Assembly: GCA_963708715.1 (NCBI GenBank)
Contig: CAVPSU010000001.1
Span: 744,001-808,000 of the forward strand
Length of the DNA: 64,000 bases
Source: DAIOEK01 sp963708715
GTDB lineage: Bacteria; Chloroflexota; Anaerolineae; Anaerolineales; Anaerolineaceae
Direction of reading: 5' to 3'
In this document: piece after piece, positions 1-8,726 of the stretch
Layout of the letters: every line of letters starts with the position of its first letter
Numbering within the stretch: position 1 is the stretch's first letter
The notes under the pieces: generated by a model
The model's database searches: none
What the model was told of the DNA's origin: nothing
Seen by the model: only the letters and a program-made list of their open reading frames with translations
Made by a program: the position numbers and the translations under genes

Positions 1-346
1 CATAAAAGCACATCACATGCTCCTGATTTACCTCGCCCCGAAGAATGGTGTAGGTCGGGGCAGTCCTGGGAGTTGCCGTAGCAGAAAATGTGGCGGTCAT
101 TGTTGGATTGACAGGATCGGTCTGCAAAGGTGTAACCGAAGGCAAAGGCGCGGGGGTGACTGTAAATGTAGTGGGAATGGTTTTCGCGCCGATTGGAGTG
201 AAAGCTGGCGGCAAAGTTTCTTTATCGGGAATTGGCTGCGTTGAACAGCCTGACAGAAATCCCAGGTATAAAAAAACGGCGATTACTGAACAAGTTTCGC
301 GGCGTAGCCTACGGCCACGGAATTTTCGCTGGTTCAGAGTAGCCAT
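1..346 (-). CDS. Thr/Pro-rich lipoprotein with probable SH3-like domain (3' end outside window)
   Basis: Read on the minus strand, an open frame starts at ATG 346 and runs off the left edge. It has a good ribosome site (GGAG, four bases upstream). The first 36 residues form a basic n-region, a hydrophobic stretch (VIAVFLYLGFLSGC) and a lipobox Cys, so the product should be a lipid-anchored surface protein. A Thr/Pro-rich linker follows, and near the edge YTILRGEVNQEHVMCFYG resembles the start of the SH3-like module seen in the neighbouring lipoprotein. The start lies 38 bases inside the 3' end of the upstream gene, so the two are probably co-transcribed. The function is unknown; cell-surface binding is inferred from architecture only. 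Confidence 0.7.
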   Translation of the reverse strand, partial: MATLNQRKFRGRRLRRETCSVIAVFLYLGFLSGCSTQPIPDKETLPPAFTPIGAKTIPTTFTVTPAPLPSVTPLQTDPVNPTMTATFSATATPRTAPTYTILRGEVNQEHVMCFY

Positions 347-1109
347 GTTTCTCCACAGTTAGAATTTCACCGCGCGACGGTTCCCCACAGTCCGAATCAT
401 CTTGAACCGTGTAGGAGGTCTTAAACTGATTGGGAAATGAAACCGTCCACCACAGATATGCCCCATCCTGGCACACCCAGGCTTCGATGAAATAGCCACG
501 ATCTTTATCCTTGGTCATGTTGACCTGCTTCCAGGTGATAGTCACCATATTTCCATCGCGAACAGCATTCACATTTTTGGGTGGTCCATATTGGTTGTAC
601 CCGATTGTCTGTAGCTTGGGCTCGGTGAAATACAACAGCGTGACATCCCCGGTGACATCCACTACCGACGGCGAAACCCAGCAGAAGTAATTCAGCTTTT
701 CGAATTTGATATATAACCAGTTACTATATTCGAAACGTCCACGAACAGTGCCCCTGTCCCCGGCATAGAGATCCGCCGCATGCAGATATGCCTTCGAAGG
801 ACCGTACCGGCAATGTGCTTGCATATTTACCTCTACCGCTGGAAAAGCATAGGTCGGGGTGTATGTGATCGTCGGGGTATTCGTGCTCGTAGACGTAAGG
901 GAATTAGTCGGTGTAAGAGTCAGGGTTGGAGTGGCATTGGGGGTTGCTGTTGGTGTGGCTGAAGGGGTCGAAGTCGGGGAAGAGGTCCACTGCGCAGCCG
1001 TGGAGGTCTTCTGCTGCAAGACTTGCTCGGCGCTTGGAGCGCATGCAGAAAGTACAACCAGTAACAAAAACAGGATACTTCGCCTAAACCTCATCAACAC
1101 GTCATTCAT
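309..1109 (-). CDS. Thr/Pro-rich SH3-like lipoprotein
   Basis: The preferred start is the Met at 1109 (MNDVLMRF), or the one at 1094. Both put a basic n-region before the hydrophobic segment ILFLLLVVLSAC with its lipobox Cys, whereas the longer frame to 1196 adds a hydrophilic leader that does not fit a signal peptide. After the Cys comes a linker of about 60 residues made of Thr, Pro, Ser and Ala. Then comes an SH3-like module (AHCRYGPSKAYLHAADLYAG...WLYIKFEKLNYFCWVSP) and a C-terminal beta-rich region with Trp and paired Cys. This architecture is common in Anaerolineae surface proteins of unknown role. It overlaps the next lipoprotein gene by 38 bases. Confidence 0.75.
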   Translation of the reverse strand: MNDVLMRFRRSILFLLLVVLSACAPSAEQVLQQKTSTAAQWTSSPTSTPSATPTATPNATPTLTLTPTNSLTSTSTNTPTITYTPTYAFPAVEVNMQAHCRYGPSKAYLHAADLYAGDRGTVRGRFEYSNWLYIKFEKLNYFCWVSPSVVDVTGDVTLLYFTEPKLQTIGYNQYGPPKNVNAVRDGNMVTITWKQVNMTKDKDRGYFIEAWVCQDGAYLWWTVSFPNQFKTSYTVQDDSDCGEPSRGEILTVEKHGYSEPAKIPWP

Positions 1110-1204
1110 CCATCTGATTCTATCACCCATGCTTTTGAACTCCGATGGGTGTATCGGTCTGGAAAATTCTCTATCGCAATGGATATCTTCTTCCATCTCG
1201 GATT

Positions 1205-2837
1205 CTACTCAATTCGAATCCTGTCGCCATTAATTTCCCATAATAAAGTAGCAAATTGCTGAATAAAATAGCGATCATGCGTAACAACCAAAACGGTACC
1301 TTCGAATGAAGATAATGCCTGTTCGAACCGATTTCGGGAGGGAATATCGAGGTGGTTAAGCGGTTCATCCAAAATTAGAAAATTGCAACCTGAGGCAGAC
1401 ATCGCAGCCATCATTAACCGCGCCCTCTCACCATAAGAAAGTTGATTAATAGGGACAAACACAGCATCACCAGTAAACAGGTATTTATGCAGGAATGTTC
1501 GGGCGGCTGTCTCATTCTGTTTGCCTTGGCTCTGAATGAACTCAAGGGCATTCAAATGTAATGGAAGGCTGCTTTGATCTTGCTGCATGTAACCAGTTTT
1601 GACACGCGAACCCAGCTGGATTCGCCCATGCAGTGGGTCGATCTCACCCAGAATAGTGCGTATGAAACTGGTTTTCCCGCTGCCATTGGGTCCCAGCAGG
1701 CAGCAGCGAGGACCCGTATCGGAGGACCAGATCGATATTCCTGAGCAACACCTGCCCGGTATAACCCACAGATAGATTCTCGCATACCAACACATCTCTT
1801 CCTGATTCGGCTGGGTCTTTGAAGTTCAATCTCAATTGCCAACCTGTTTTCGGTTTTTCAATTCGATCTTCAGTCAGTAGTTTTTCCAGTTTATCTTCCA
1901 ATTGGATCGCTCTTCCCAGAGTTGCCTTGCCACGATTCGCGAAAAAACCCCGTGCAAACTTGTCTCCCGAATCCGCTTTCCCACCACGCCGAAATGTAGC
2001 GATCCGGTGTAGATGAGCAGCCGCCGCACGGAGCTGATTAATCTCATCCAACTGATCCTGGTATGCTGACCGATGGCGTTCCTTTTCACGGACTTTTTCT
2101 TCCAGGTACTGCGAGAAATTACCTGAATATAACTTTGTCTTCCGGCTGGATGGATCCAACTCCAGGATCGCCGAACAAACACGATCTAAGAAGACCCGGT
2201 CATGGGAAACCATCAACACGGCGCCTGGGAATTCAAACAACCAATTCTCCAGCCATTCCAACATGGCAATATCAAGATGATTAGTTGGCTCATCGAGGAT
2301 CAGGAGGTCAGGCTGCAGGAAAAGGGTTCCTGCAAGCGCAAGACGGGTTTTCTGTCCTCCGCTGAGGTGATTGACCGGAAAATCAAAGGGGACACGATCC
2401 AGCCCAAGCCCCGATAGGATCTTCTTTAAGGTGGGTTCGAGATTGGATTTACGCTCGATCTGAATAAGAATGTGATTGTATTCCTCTTGAACCATGGGAT
2501 TGTTTGGTTGTATCGCCATCTCGTGGGATATATGGACGAGCCGGGCATCCAACCCGGTTTCAATCTCCGCAAGCTGGTCAAGATACTGTTCAACTGTGAC
2601 ATCTTCCGGGTATGTATATCCCTGAGGTAGATAGGCTTTGATCAGATCCGTCGGTATGTACTGAAAAGTCCCCGAATCCGCTTTTTCTACTCCGATCAAT
2701 ATACGCAGAAGGGTACTCTTTCCGCACCCGTTCGGTCCTACCAGACCGAATTTATCTCCATACTGCATGGAGAAAATTACTTCGTCGAGGATTGTATTCA
2801 ATTGATACGATTTGGAGATCCGATTTACTGAAAGCAT
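1205..2837 (-). CDS. ABC-F family ATPase, frameshifted near 1713
   Basis: ABC-F proteins have two nucleotide-binding domains and no membrane part; they act on the ribosome, either as translation factors or as antibiotic-protection proteins. Domain 1 has Walker A (GPNGCGKST), the signature LSGGQKTRLALAG and Walker B (LLILDEPTNHLD). A charged linker follows, and domain 2 has GPNGSGKTS, LSYGERARL and LILDEPLNHLD. The frame breaks inside the second Walker A region: removing one base of the CCC at 1713-1715 gives a continuous RYGPRCCLLGPNGSGKT. The full length is then about 544 residues, normal for the family. The start at 2837 is chosen because GAGG lies seven bases upstream. The 5' leader looks like an attenuator (see 2851-3008), which favours a ribosome-protection role; that is inference. 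The break may be a sequencing error or a real mutation. Confidence 0.85.
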
Positions 2838-2850
2838 TGCCAACCTCTTC

Positions 2851-2880
2851 AAAAAACATAACCGGGGCAAATGCCCCCGG
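2851..2880 (-). terminator. Terminator-like hairpin directly before the ABC-F gene (candidate attenuator)
   Basis: On the minus strand CCGGGG...CCCCGG forms a strong stem with a short loop (2862-2880), followed by TTATGTTTTTTG. It ends only about 15 bases before the ABC-F start codon and lies downstream of the candidate promoter. It would therefore cut off this gene's own transcript rather than that of the previous gene, which has its own hairpin at 3017-3048. Confidence 0.6.
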
Positions 2881-2928
2881 CCAGGATTAAATCCAAGTAC
2901 ACCGAGATAACTACCCGATACCTGTGGA

Positions 2929-2946
2929 TTAGAGGTTTTTGTCCAT
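2929..2946 (-). CDS. Candidate five-codon leader peptide upstream of ABC-F gene
   Basis: The minus strand reads ATG GAC AAA AAC CTC TAA (MDKNL), with AAAGGAG at 2959-2965, twelve bases upstream. It lies between the candidate promoter (2979-3008) and the terminator hairpin (2862-2880). Short leader ORFs of this kind sense stalled ribosomes ahead of several ABC-F resistance genes. The ORF is tiny and the ribosome-site spacing is long, so this is tentative. Confidence 0.3.
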   Translation of the reverse strand: MDKNL

Positions 2947-2978
2947 TGTTTCTACATGCTCCTTTGCGTTACAAACCA

Positions 2979-3008
2979 ATTATATCAAGGAACCTGCATC
3001 AAGCGCAA
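2979..3008 (-). promoter_or_regulatory. Candidate sigma-70-type promoter of the ABC-F gene
   Basis: Minus strand: -35 TTGCGC at 3003-3008, an 18-base spacer and a perfect -10 TATAAT at 2979-2984. The transcript would start near 2972 and carry a leader of about 135 bases. Confidence 0.5.
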
Positions 3009-3016
3009 TTAATAGA

Positions 3017-3048
3017 ATCAGTTCCCGCTCGAAGGAACGGGAACTGAT
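3017..3048 (-). terminator. Hairpin after the multiheme cytochrome gene
   Basis: ATCAGTTCCCG (3017-3027 region) pairs with CGGGAACTGAT (3038-3048) in an 11-bp perfect stem. On the minus strand it lies about 27 bases past the cytochrome stop codon and is followed by an A/T-rich but weak U tract. Confidence 0.6.
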
Positions 3049-3074
3049 ATTGACATCGAACCAGAGCAAAGTAC

Positions 3075-5219
3075 TTATTTCGGACGGGTCATTCCGGTGA
3101 CAGATCCACCGAGGTCTTTGATGCCGTCATAGAGGAACTGCATCACATACTTCGGATTGTGGATGTAGGCACCTGGATCCTTTACCACATAGTGGTAATT
3201 GTAACCAGCCGCGAACAATTTAGGTGAGAAGAGGTTGTAAGCAATGTTGGCACCCTTGTCGTCCTTGTCCGGTTTTCCATCCGCGTCCTGATCGAGCAGG
3301 ATGTATGGGCGAGCATTCGCATCGTAAACAAAGGGAGAACCAAGTTTTGTCGTGGCGTAGTTTTGCATCGCCGCTAACAATTTCTCTTTCATCGTCTCGA
3401 CTTCGCCGTAGATGCCTTCGGTGGTATCACCATCGCCATCATAGTCGGTCTTATCCATGCGGATCTTGGTAGGATCGTTCACCTGGTGGCATCCCGCGCA
3501 TGCATCCAGTTTGGGCTCCAGTGCATGAACATCATGGCAGCTGGAGCATGTCTGGAAGTTTTCAACATGCAGGAACTTACCCACATAGGTCTGACCAGGG
3601 TATTCATAGACGCCCTTTGCATCGGTTCCAAAGAGAGTGGAACCAGCCGCAAAGTAGTGGACATTGATGAATTTGAGTTTGTCAGAAGCAGTATCCGGAG
3701 CCATTCCATCGATGGCTTTTGTTACTGCTGAGCCGGATTGGCGTCCCTGGTGGCAGGTGATGCACAGGTTGTTCGGATCGCCTTCACCGAAAGTGACAGC
3801 TAATCCACTTGGGAAAGTGACCTCATTGAGTTTATAGAGACCAGGCCAGGCGGCTTCATCATGGCAGGTACTGCATGCGAAACCATTGCTGGTTGGCACC
3901 ATGATATTGGTTCCGTTCTCAATGAATTGCGGCATACCAGAAGCAGAGTGGCATTTGGCACAATCAGCTTCCACCTTGCCTTCTGCATCCCAGTGACGGA
4001 ATGCTTCACTGTTACCAGCGAAGTGACCACTATCATCACGCGCCAATTTGGTCATATCGACCGGGGCAGCAAGTTTCGTGTTCAAATCTTCAATCGAGTC
4101 GAAGAGTAGTTGAACAATGTACTTGTTACCATGGGCATACGCGCCAGGATCCTTGACCGAAAGCTGGTAGTTATACGCCGCTTTCAACAATCGAGGAGTC
4201 CAGGATTTGTATGCGTTCGGGAAGACAGCTTCCGCTTCATCGGTCTTGCCATCGGCATTGGTGTCGATGAAGAAGTACGGATACACATCCCTGGTGTAGA
4301 CGATGGCTGATTTAGCCACATCTTTACCATACACCTGAAGCGCGCCGTAGAGGGCAGTCTGGAGACCTTCGATCTCGTAGAACATGCCTTCTTTGACGTC
4401 ACCATCCCCATCATAATCGCGGAGAGAAGATGGCTCACGAACGTTCTTCAGATCTTCGACAGCCTTCACATCAGAGTGACAGCCAGTACATTCCTGAACC
4501 TTGACTTCGAGAGAGTGAGAGTCATGGCAGGCTGTGCAGGTATCATAGCTTTCGACGTGATCATTCTTGGCGTCGTATGATTTGCCTTCATATTGATAGC
4601 CACCTTTTACCTCACCAGCATACATGGTAGCTGCTGCAGCAAAGTAGTGAATATTTGTGAAGGGTGCATCCGCGATAACCGTATCAGGTTCTTTATCTTT
4701 TGTGGCTTCATCCACCTGAACCATAGATGCCATACCCTGGTGACAGGTCATGCAGACTGCCTCTTCGCCGAGTCCCTTGATTTCAACACCAGAGGGGAAA
4801 ACGACCGAGGTCAGCTTGGCAGTACCTTCATTATGGCAGGTATCACAGGTAAGGACGGTGCCGATGGCTGCAACTTTATCAACTGCCATCGCTGCGCTGC
4901 CATCCGCGCCAACAAAATCTTTGAAACCGTCACTGCTATGGCATTTGGCACAAGTCGGAGGTATCTCTTTTGGATCTTCCTCATTCCAGTGCGTGAATGC
5001 TGCAGCTTTTGAATCTGCATGCCCGGAGGCTTGCCAGACGGCGGCAAAGGGCGCCTTCACACCGGTGTCCGCCCCGGACTGAGCAGGCTGGGCTGGACAG
5101 GGTGTGGTCTCTGGGCACTTCTGCGGTTCTGCAGTGGCGGCTGGTGTTTGAGGCTGGCAAGCGACGACAATAAAAGCCAACCCAATTACCAAACCTACAA
5201 TGATCAATATTTTCTTCAT
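3075..5219 (-). CDS. Deca-heme c-type cytochrome lipoprotein with internal duplication
   Basis: Ten CXXCH motifs bind covalent haem: CAKCH (about residue 90), CDTCH, CMTCH, CTACH and CTGCH in the first half, then CAKCH, CSTCH, CITCH, CSSCH and CAGCH in the second. The two halves of about 320 residues are clear repeats. Each ends with an Asp-rich loop (DYDGDGD) and a second loop (DTNADGKTDE or DQDADGKPDKDD), like calcium-binding segments, then a helical part ending KDPGAY...KY. The start at 5219 gives a classic lipoprotein signal (MKKILIIVGLVIG, Cys at residue 21) with AGGAG ten bases upstream; the longer frame adds 21 hydrophilic residues. A likely role is electron transfer at the outer cell surface. 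The neighbouring ccm operon would attach its haems. Redox partners cannot be told from sequence. Confidence 0.85.
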   Translation of the reverse strand: MKKILIIVGLVIGLAFIVVACQPQTPAATAEPQKCPETTPCPAQPAQSGADTGVKAPFAAVWQASGHADSKAAAFTHWNEEDPKEIPPTCAKCHSSDGFKDFVGADGSAAMAVDKVAAIGTVLTCDTCHNEGTAKLTSVVFPSGVEIKGLGEEAVCMTCHQGMASMVQVDEATKDKEPDTVIADAPFTNIHYFAAAATMYAGEVKGGYQYEGKSYDAKNDHVESYDTCTACHDSHSLEVKVQECTGCHSDVKAVEDLKNVREPSSLRDYDGDGDVKEGMFYEIEGLQTALYGALQVYGKDVAKSAIVYTRDVYPYFFIDTNADGKTDEAEAVFPNAYKSWTPRLLKAAYNYQLSVKDPGAYAHGNKYIVQLLFDSIEDLNTKLAAPVDMTKLARDDSGHFAGNSEAFRHWDAEGKVEADCAKCHSASGMPQFIENGTNIMVPTSNGFACSTCHDEAAWPGLYKLNEVTFPSGLAVTFGEGDPNNLCITCHQGRQSGSAVTKAIDGMAPDTASDKLKFINVHYFAAGSTLFGTDAKGVYEYPGQTYVGKFLHVENFQTCSSCHDVHALEPKLDACAGCHQVNDPTKIRMDKTDYDGDGDTTEGIYGEVETMKEKLLAAMQNYATTKLGSPFVYDANARPYILLDQDADGKPDKDDKGANIAYNLFSPKLFAAGYNYHYVVKDPGAYIHNPKYVMQFLYDGIKDLGGSVTGMTRPK

Positions 5220-5336
5220 AGTTCGCATTCTCCTAGACATTTTTTGAAGTCTGGTCATCTCCGTAATTCTTAGAAACACCACCTCCTTAATTTGGAAATA
5301 AAAAAAGACGAGGGAAATCTACTTCACTCACAATAG

Positions 5337-5365
5337 ATTATAGCCAGAGGCATAGATTAATACAA
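5337..5365 (-). promoter_or_regulatory. Candidate promoter of the multiheme cytochrome gene
   Basis: Minus strand: -35 TTGTAT at 5360-5365, a 17-base spacer and -10 TATAAT at 5337-5342. Transcription would start near 5330, leaving an untranslated leader of about 110 bases that holds two extra AAGGAGG/GGAG stretches. Confidence 0.5.
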
Positions 5366-5519
5366 TATTAAAATCAGATGACAATTCTCTTAATTTTGAT
5401 ATGCTTCCAGCAGGTAAATCGTCACTTAAGGACAATATTGGTCTAAATAAACCATTTTCTCTCACTTCAATTTAATCTCCATATGGCAAAATGACGCAAG
5501 GCATATCCTGCTTATTGTT

Positions 5520-5536
5520 ATTGAATTTAAATCAAT
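5520..5536. promoter_or_regulatory. FNR/CRP-like palindrome before ccmE
   Basis: ATTGAATTTAAATCAAT has ATTGA/TCAAT arms around an A/T centre, close to an FNR/CRP-family half-site pair but with one extra central base. It lies 16 bases upstream of the ccmE start. Such a site would fit oxygen control of cytochrome maturation, but an A/T-rich spacer can give this by chance. The rest of 5220-5552 is an A/T-rich divergent promoter region. Confidence 0.2.
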
Positions 5537-5552
5537 CATGGAGAAAAACAGT

Positions 5553-6086
5553 ATGAATTCGACGGATGCCCATGCCAAATCCGCACTCCCTTCAACAGGG
5601 GCGAAATGGAAGTTTATTGTAGGAGGATTACTGATCCTTGCTGCTGTCGTGTACCTCATCATCTCATCCACTCAGGCAAATGCACAGTATTTTTTAACTG
5701 TTGAGGAGTTAAACCAAAAAGCAGGGCAGATGGCTGGTCGCGAGATCCGTATCTCTGGCGCGGTGATCGGCGAATCAATTGTCTATGACCCTCAAACGCT
5801 CGATTTATCCTTCGAAGTTGTCCATATTCCTGCTGACAATAAGGAAATTGAAGCTCAGGGTGGACTAGCGAATGTGCTTCATGATGCGATCATGAATACC
5901 AGCGCGCCCAGACTGAAAGTCGTCTATAACGGACCTCGACCTGACCTTCTTAAAAATGAAGCACAGGCAATTATGACGGGAACTCTTGATCCAAACGGTG
6001 TATTCCACGCTGAGGAATTATTATTAAAATGTCCCAGCCGCTATGAAGAAGCACTTCCCAGCCAATCAGAACAATCGAGCAATTAA
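5553..6086 (+). CDS. ccmE: Cytochrome c maturation haem chaperone CcmE, CXXXY type
   Basis: CcmE holds haem covalently on the outer face of the membrane and passes it to CcmF for attachment to apocytochrome. One N-terminal membrane anchor (about residues 20-40) is followed by the beta-barrel domain with the conserved segments YFLTVEEL and LKVVYNGPRPDLLK. In place of the usual haem-binding HXXXY this protein has CPSRY, the cysteine version known from archaea and Desulfovibrio (system I*). The start at 5553 is chosen because GGAG lies nine bases upstream; the in-frame ATG at 5538 has no ribosome site. It is the first gene of a ten-gene ccm operon. Confidence 0.92.
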   Translation: MNSTDAHAKSALPSTGAKWKFIVGGLLILAAVVYLIISSTQANAQYFLTVEELNQKAGQMAGREIRISGAVIGESIVYDPQTLDLSFEVVHIPADNKEIEAQGGLANVLHDAIMNTSAPRLKVVYNGPRPDLLKNEAQAIMTGTLDPNGVFHAEELLLKCPSRYEEALPSQSEQSSN

Positions 6087-6191
6087 CCGGTATGATTTGT
6101 CCAGGCATCTTCTAACAATCATCGCACGGAATAAGCAGGGTTGCTTATTCCGTTTGCATTTATTGATAGTACTGGTCCTGACGGAGAGTGT

Positions 6192-8201
6192 ATGATAGTT
6201 CAATTTGGATATGGGGTTCTGGTTATTGCGCTAGCATTAACTGCCTATGCGGCGTTTGCTTCGATCTACGGTGGAGTAAAGAAAGATCGTCGGTTGGTAG
6301 ATTCCTCCCGATTGGCGATGATCAGTATTTTCCCACTCATTACGATGGGTGTACTGACCTTGATCTATTTATTAGTCAAGGGCGATTATACCGTTTCGTA
6401 CGTATATTCTGTAACCAGCAACTCCATGCCGATCTATCTCCGAATAACTGCTTTGTGGGGTGGACAATCAGGATCCTTACTTTTTTGGAGTTGGTTGATG
6501 GCTGCCTTTGCATTCGCAGTCAGTTTACGGAATTGGGATCGGGATCGCGAGTTCTTGCCCTGGGTTATTTTCGTTCCCGCGGTTACCCTCGGCTTTTTCT
6601 TGAGCATGGTCATCTTCATTGAAAATCCATTCGTGAGGTTTTGGGCAAGCGGAATGGGTCAGCAATTTGAATCCATGTTTCAACCGGCAGGGGCAGATCT
6701 CATCCTTCCTCCGGACGGGCGTGGTCTTAATCCACTATTACGACACCCGGGCATGATTATCCACCCTCCAATGCTCTATCTCGGATTTGTCTCATTCGTC
6801 ATCCCCTTTGCCTTTGCTGTTGCTGCCCTGGTTACAGGTCGTACCGACGATCGCTGGATCCGTCTTACCCGCCGCTGGACTCTGGTTGCCTGGCTTTTCC
6901 TCACCATTGGATTGGTGCTTGGGATGCGTTGGGCGTACGATGTCCTCGGATGGGGTGGGTACTGGGGTTGGGATCCGGTAGAGATCGCCGCACTTATGCC
7001 CTGGCTTACCGGAACCGCATTGTTGCACTCGGTCATGATTCAGGAAAAACGGGGAATGTTCAAGCAATGGAATATGCTGCTCACCATCCTCACTTATGAT
7101 CTCGTCATCTACGGCACTTTCCTGACTCGCTCAGGTGTTTTATCTTCGGTACATGCGTTCGCTCAATCACCAGTCGGGCCTCTGTTTTTTGGGTTTATTG
7201 CCCTCACCCTCCTTGCGTCGGTTGGGTTGCTGATCTATAGGTGGAAAGACCTTAGAGCAGAAGCGTCCCTCAAATCGGTTCTTTCGCGAGAATCTCTCTT
7301 CCTTGTGAATAACCTGCTTTTTATGGGCATATTTATCGTTTGTTTCTGGGGTGTCAACTTCCCATTAATCTCTGAACTCGTCACCGGACAGAAAGTGACT
7401 GTCGGACCGCCATTTTACATCAGGGCAACCGGTCCCCTCTGGGGAGGTATCCTGCTGTTGATGGGAATCGCCCCACTCTCTGCCTGGACAATCACATCCG
7501 CAAAAACGTTAGGTAGAACGATCTGGAAAGCCCTGGCGCTGTCCTTTGTGGTTCCTATCATACTGCTTGCCACTGGAATGCGCAGTTTTGCGGCCATTCT
7601 TGGATTTTGGTTGATCACTCTTGTCATTTTGGTCACATTATACGAATATGGGCGGAGTATACGCGCAAGAGCTCGCTCGTCGCGTGAAAATATATTGCAG
7701 GCTATCTGGAATCTTACCAGCCGTAACCGCCGAAGGTATGGTGGATATATCATCCACCTGGGTATCGTCTTCATGGGATTGGGTATTATTGGCATAGAGG
7801 CATTTCAGACCCAAACTCAGGGAACCCTATCACCCGGGCAGGAATTGAGGGTCGGCGACTATGCAGTTACGTATAAAGGATTAGCTGAATTTGACGCCTC
7901 TGATGGACGAAATGTTGCCAGAGCTGTCCTATCTGTCAATAAAAATGGTACAGATTTAGGAGAACTTTACCCACGCCGTGATTTCTTCTATGATGCTCAA
8001 CAAACCATGACCATTCCAGGTGTTCGCAGCACGATGGAAGATGATCTCTATGTCATCCTGGTAGATTGGCAACCAATCTCGACCCGAATGGCTACCTTTA
8101 AGGTGTACCATAATCCATTAGTGAACTGGTTATGGCTCGGCAGCCTTGTATTGATTTTCGGCTCACTTATCGCCGTATGGCCTACGCCCGAAAAAGATTA
8201 A
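6192..8201 (+). CDS. ccmF: Haem lyase CcmF
   Basis: CcmF is the integral membrane synthetase that joins haem from CcmE to the CXXCH of apocytochromes. About 669 residues with many membrane segments match the family. The tryptophan-rich WWD-type segment is clear (WGGYWGWDPVEIAALMPWL), and the preceding HPGMIIHPPMLYLG carries expected conserved histidines. The start at 6192 has GGAG five bases upstream; the longer frame from 6141 lacks a ribosome site. It follows ccmE by about 105 bases and is followed by ccmH. Confidence 0.93.
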   Translation: MIVQFGYGVLVIALALTAYAAFASIYGGVKKDRRLVDSSRLAMISIFPLITMGVLTLIYLLVKGDYTVSYVYSVTSNSMPIYLRITALWGGQSGSLLFWSWLMAAFAFAVSLRNWDRDREFLPWVIFVPAVTLGFFLSMVIFIENPFVRFWASGMGQQFESMFQPAGADLILPPDGRGLNPLLRHPGMIIHPPMLYLGFVSFVIPFAFAVAALVTGRTDDRWIRLTRRWTLVAWLFLTIGLVLGMRWAYDVLGWGGYWGWDPVEIAALMPWLTGTALLHSVMIQEKRGMFKQWNMLLTILTYDLVIYGTFLTRSGVLSSVHAFAQSPVGPLFFGFIALTLLASVGLLIYRWKDLRAEASLKSVLSRESLFLVNNLLFMGIFIVCFWGVNFPLISELVTGQKVTVGPPFYIRATGPLWGGILLLMGIAPLSAWTITSAKTLGRTIWKALALSFVVPIILLATGMRSFAAILGFWLITLVILVTLYEYGRSIRARARSSRENILQAIWNLTSRNRRRYGGYIIHLGIVFMGLGIIGIEAFQTQTQGTLSPGQELRVGDYAVTYKGLAEFDASDGRNVARAVLSVNKNGTDLGELYPRRDFFYDAQQTMTIPGVRSTMEDDLYVILVDWQPISTRMATFKVYHNPLVNWLWLGSLVLIFGSLIAVWPTPEKD

Positions 8202-8231
8202 CGGTCAAACTAGCATGGAACGAGGAAATGT

Positions 8232-8723
8232 ATGAGAAGGAAATGGTATTGGCTTGCCTTTCTTACTGCCATGGTATTGGCGGGAATTTCCATCTCCCAG
8301 GCTGCCGCGCAGGAAAAAACGCCAATCACTGACGACCAGGTGAATGAAGTTGCCCGGCAACTTTATTGCCCGGTGTGTGAGAACACCCCTTTGGACGTTT
8401 GCCCAACCACTGCTTGCGCCCAATGGCGCGCCCTCATCCGCGAGAAACTGGAATTGGGTTGGTCGAATGATCAGATTAATACCTATTTTGTGACCCAGTA
8501 CGGTGACCGAGTATTATCAGAACCTCCCCGCCGAGGATTAAATTGGTTGGTTTACGTGCTTCCTCCCGTAGTAATCCTTATTGCTGCTTTATTCCTCGTT
8601 TTTATGATCCGGAGAATGAAAATGACTGCACAAAGCAATAAAGTGCATACCGTTCAACCAATCTTGCCCGATGACGAATATCTGGCACAAATTGAAAAAG
8701 AAATCCATTTGCGAGAAAAATAA
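8232..8723 (+). CDS. ccmH: Cytochrome c maturation protein CcmH (apocytochrome thiol reductant)
   Basis: CcmH keeps the cysteines of apocytochrome reduced on the outer face. A cleavable signal sequence (about residues 1-27, ending AAAQE) is followed by the redox motif LYCPVC, then a three-helix domain and a C-terminal membrane anchor (about 105-127, LVYVLPPVVILIAALFLV). The loop after CPVC carries two further cysteines (PLDVCPTTAC) in place of the usual NQSIADS-type sequence. The short cytoplasmic tail is hydrophilic. It lies three bases before ccmG. Confidence 0.9.
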   Translation: MRRKWYWLAFLTAMVLAGISISQAAAQEKTPITDDQVNEVARQLYCPVCENTPLDVCPTTACAQWRALIREKLELGWSNDQINTYFVTQYGDRVLSEPPRRGLNWLVYVLPPVVILIAALFLVFMIRRMKMTAQSNKVHTVQPILPDDEYLAQIEKEIHLREK

Positions 8724-8726
8724 CGA

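Noticed and set aside
859..1233. ORF rich in Val/Gly on the plus strand
   Set aside because: It is the antisense of the Thr/Pro linker of the lipoprotein on the minus strand and has no ribosome site.
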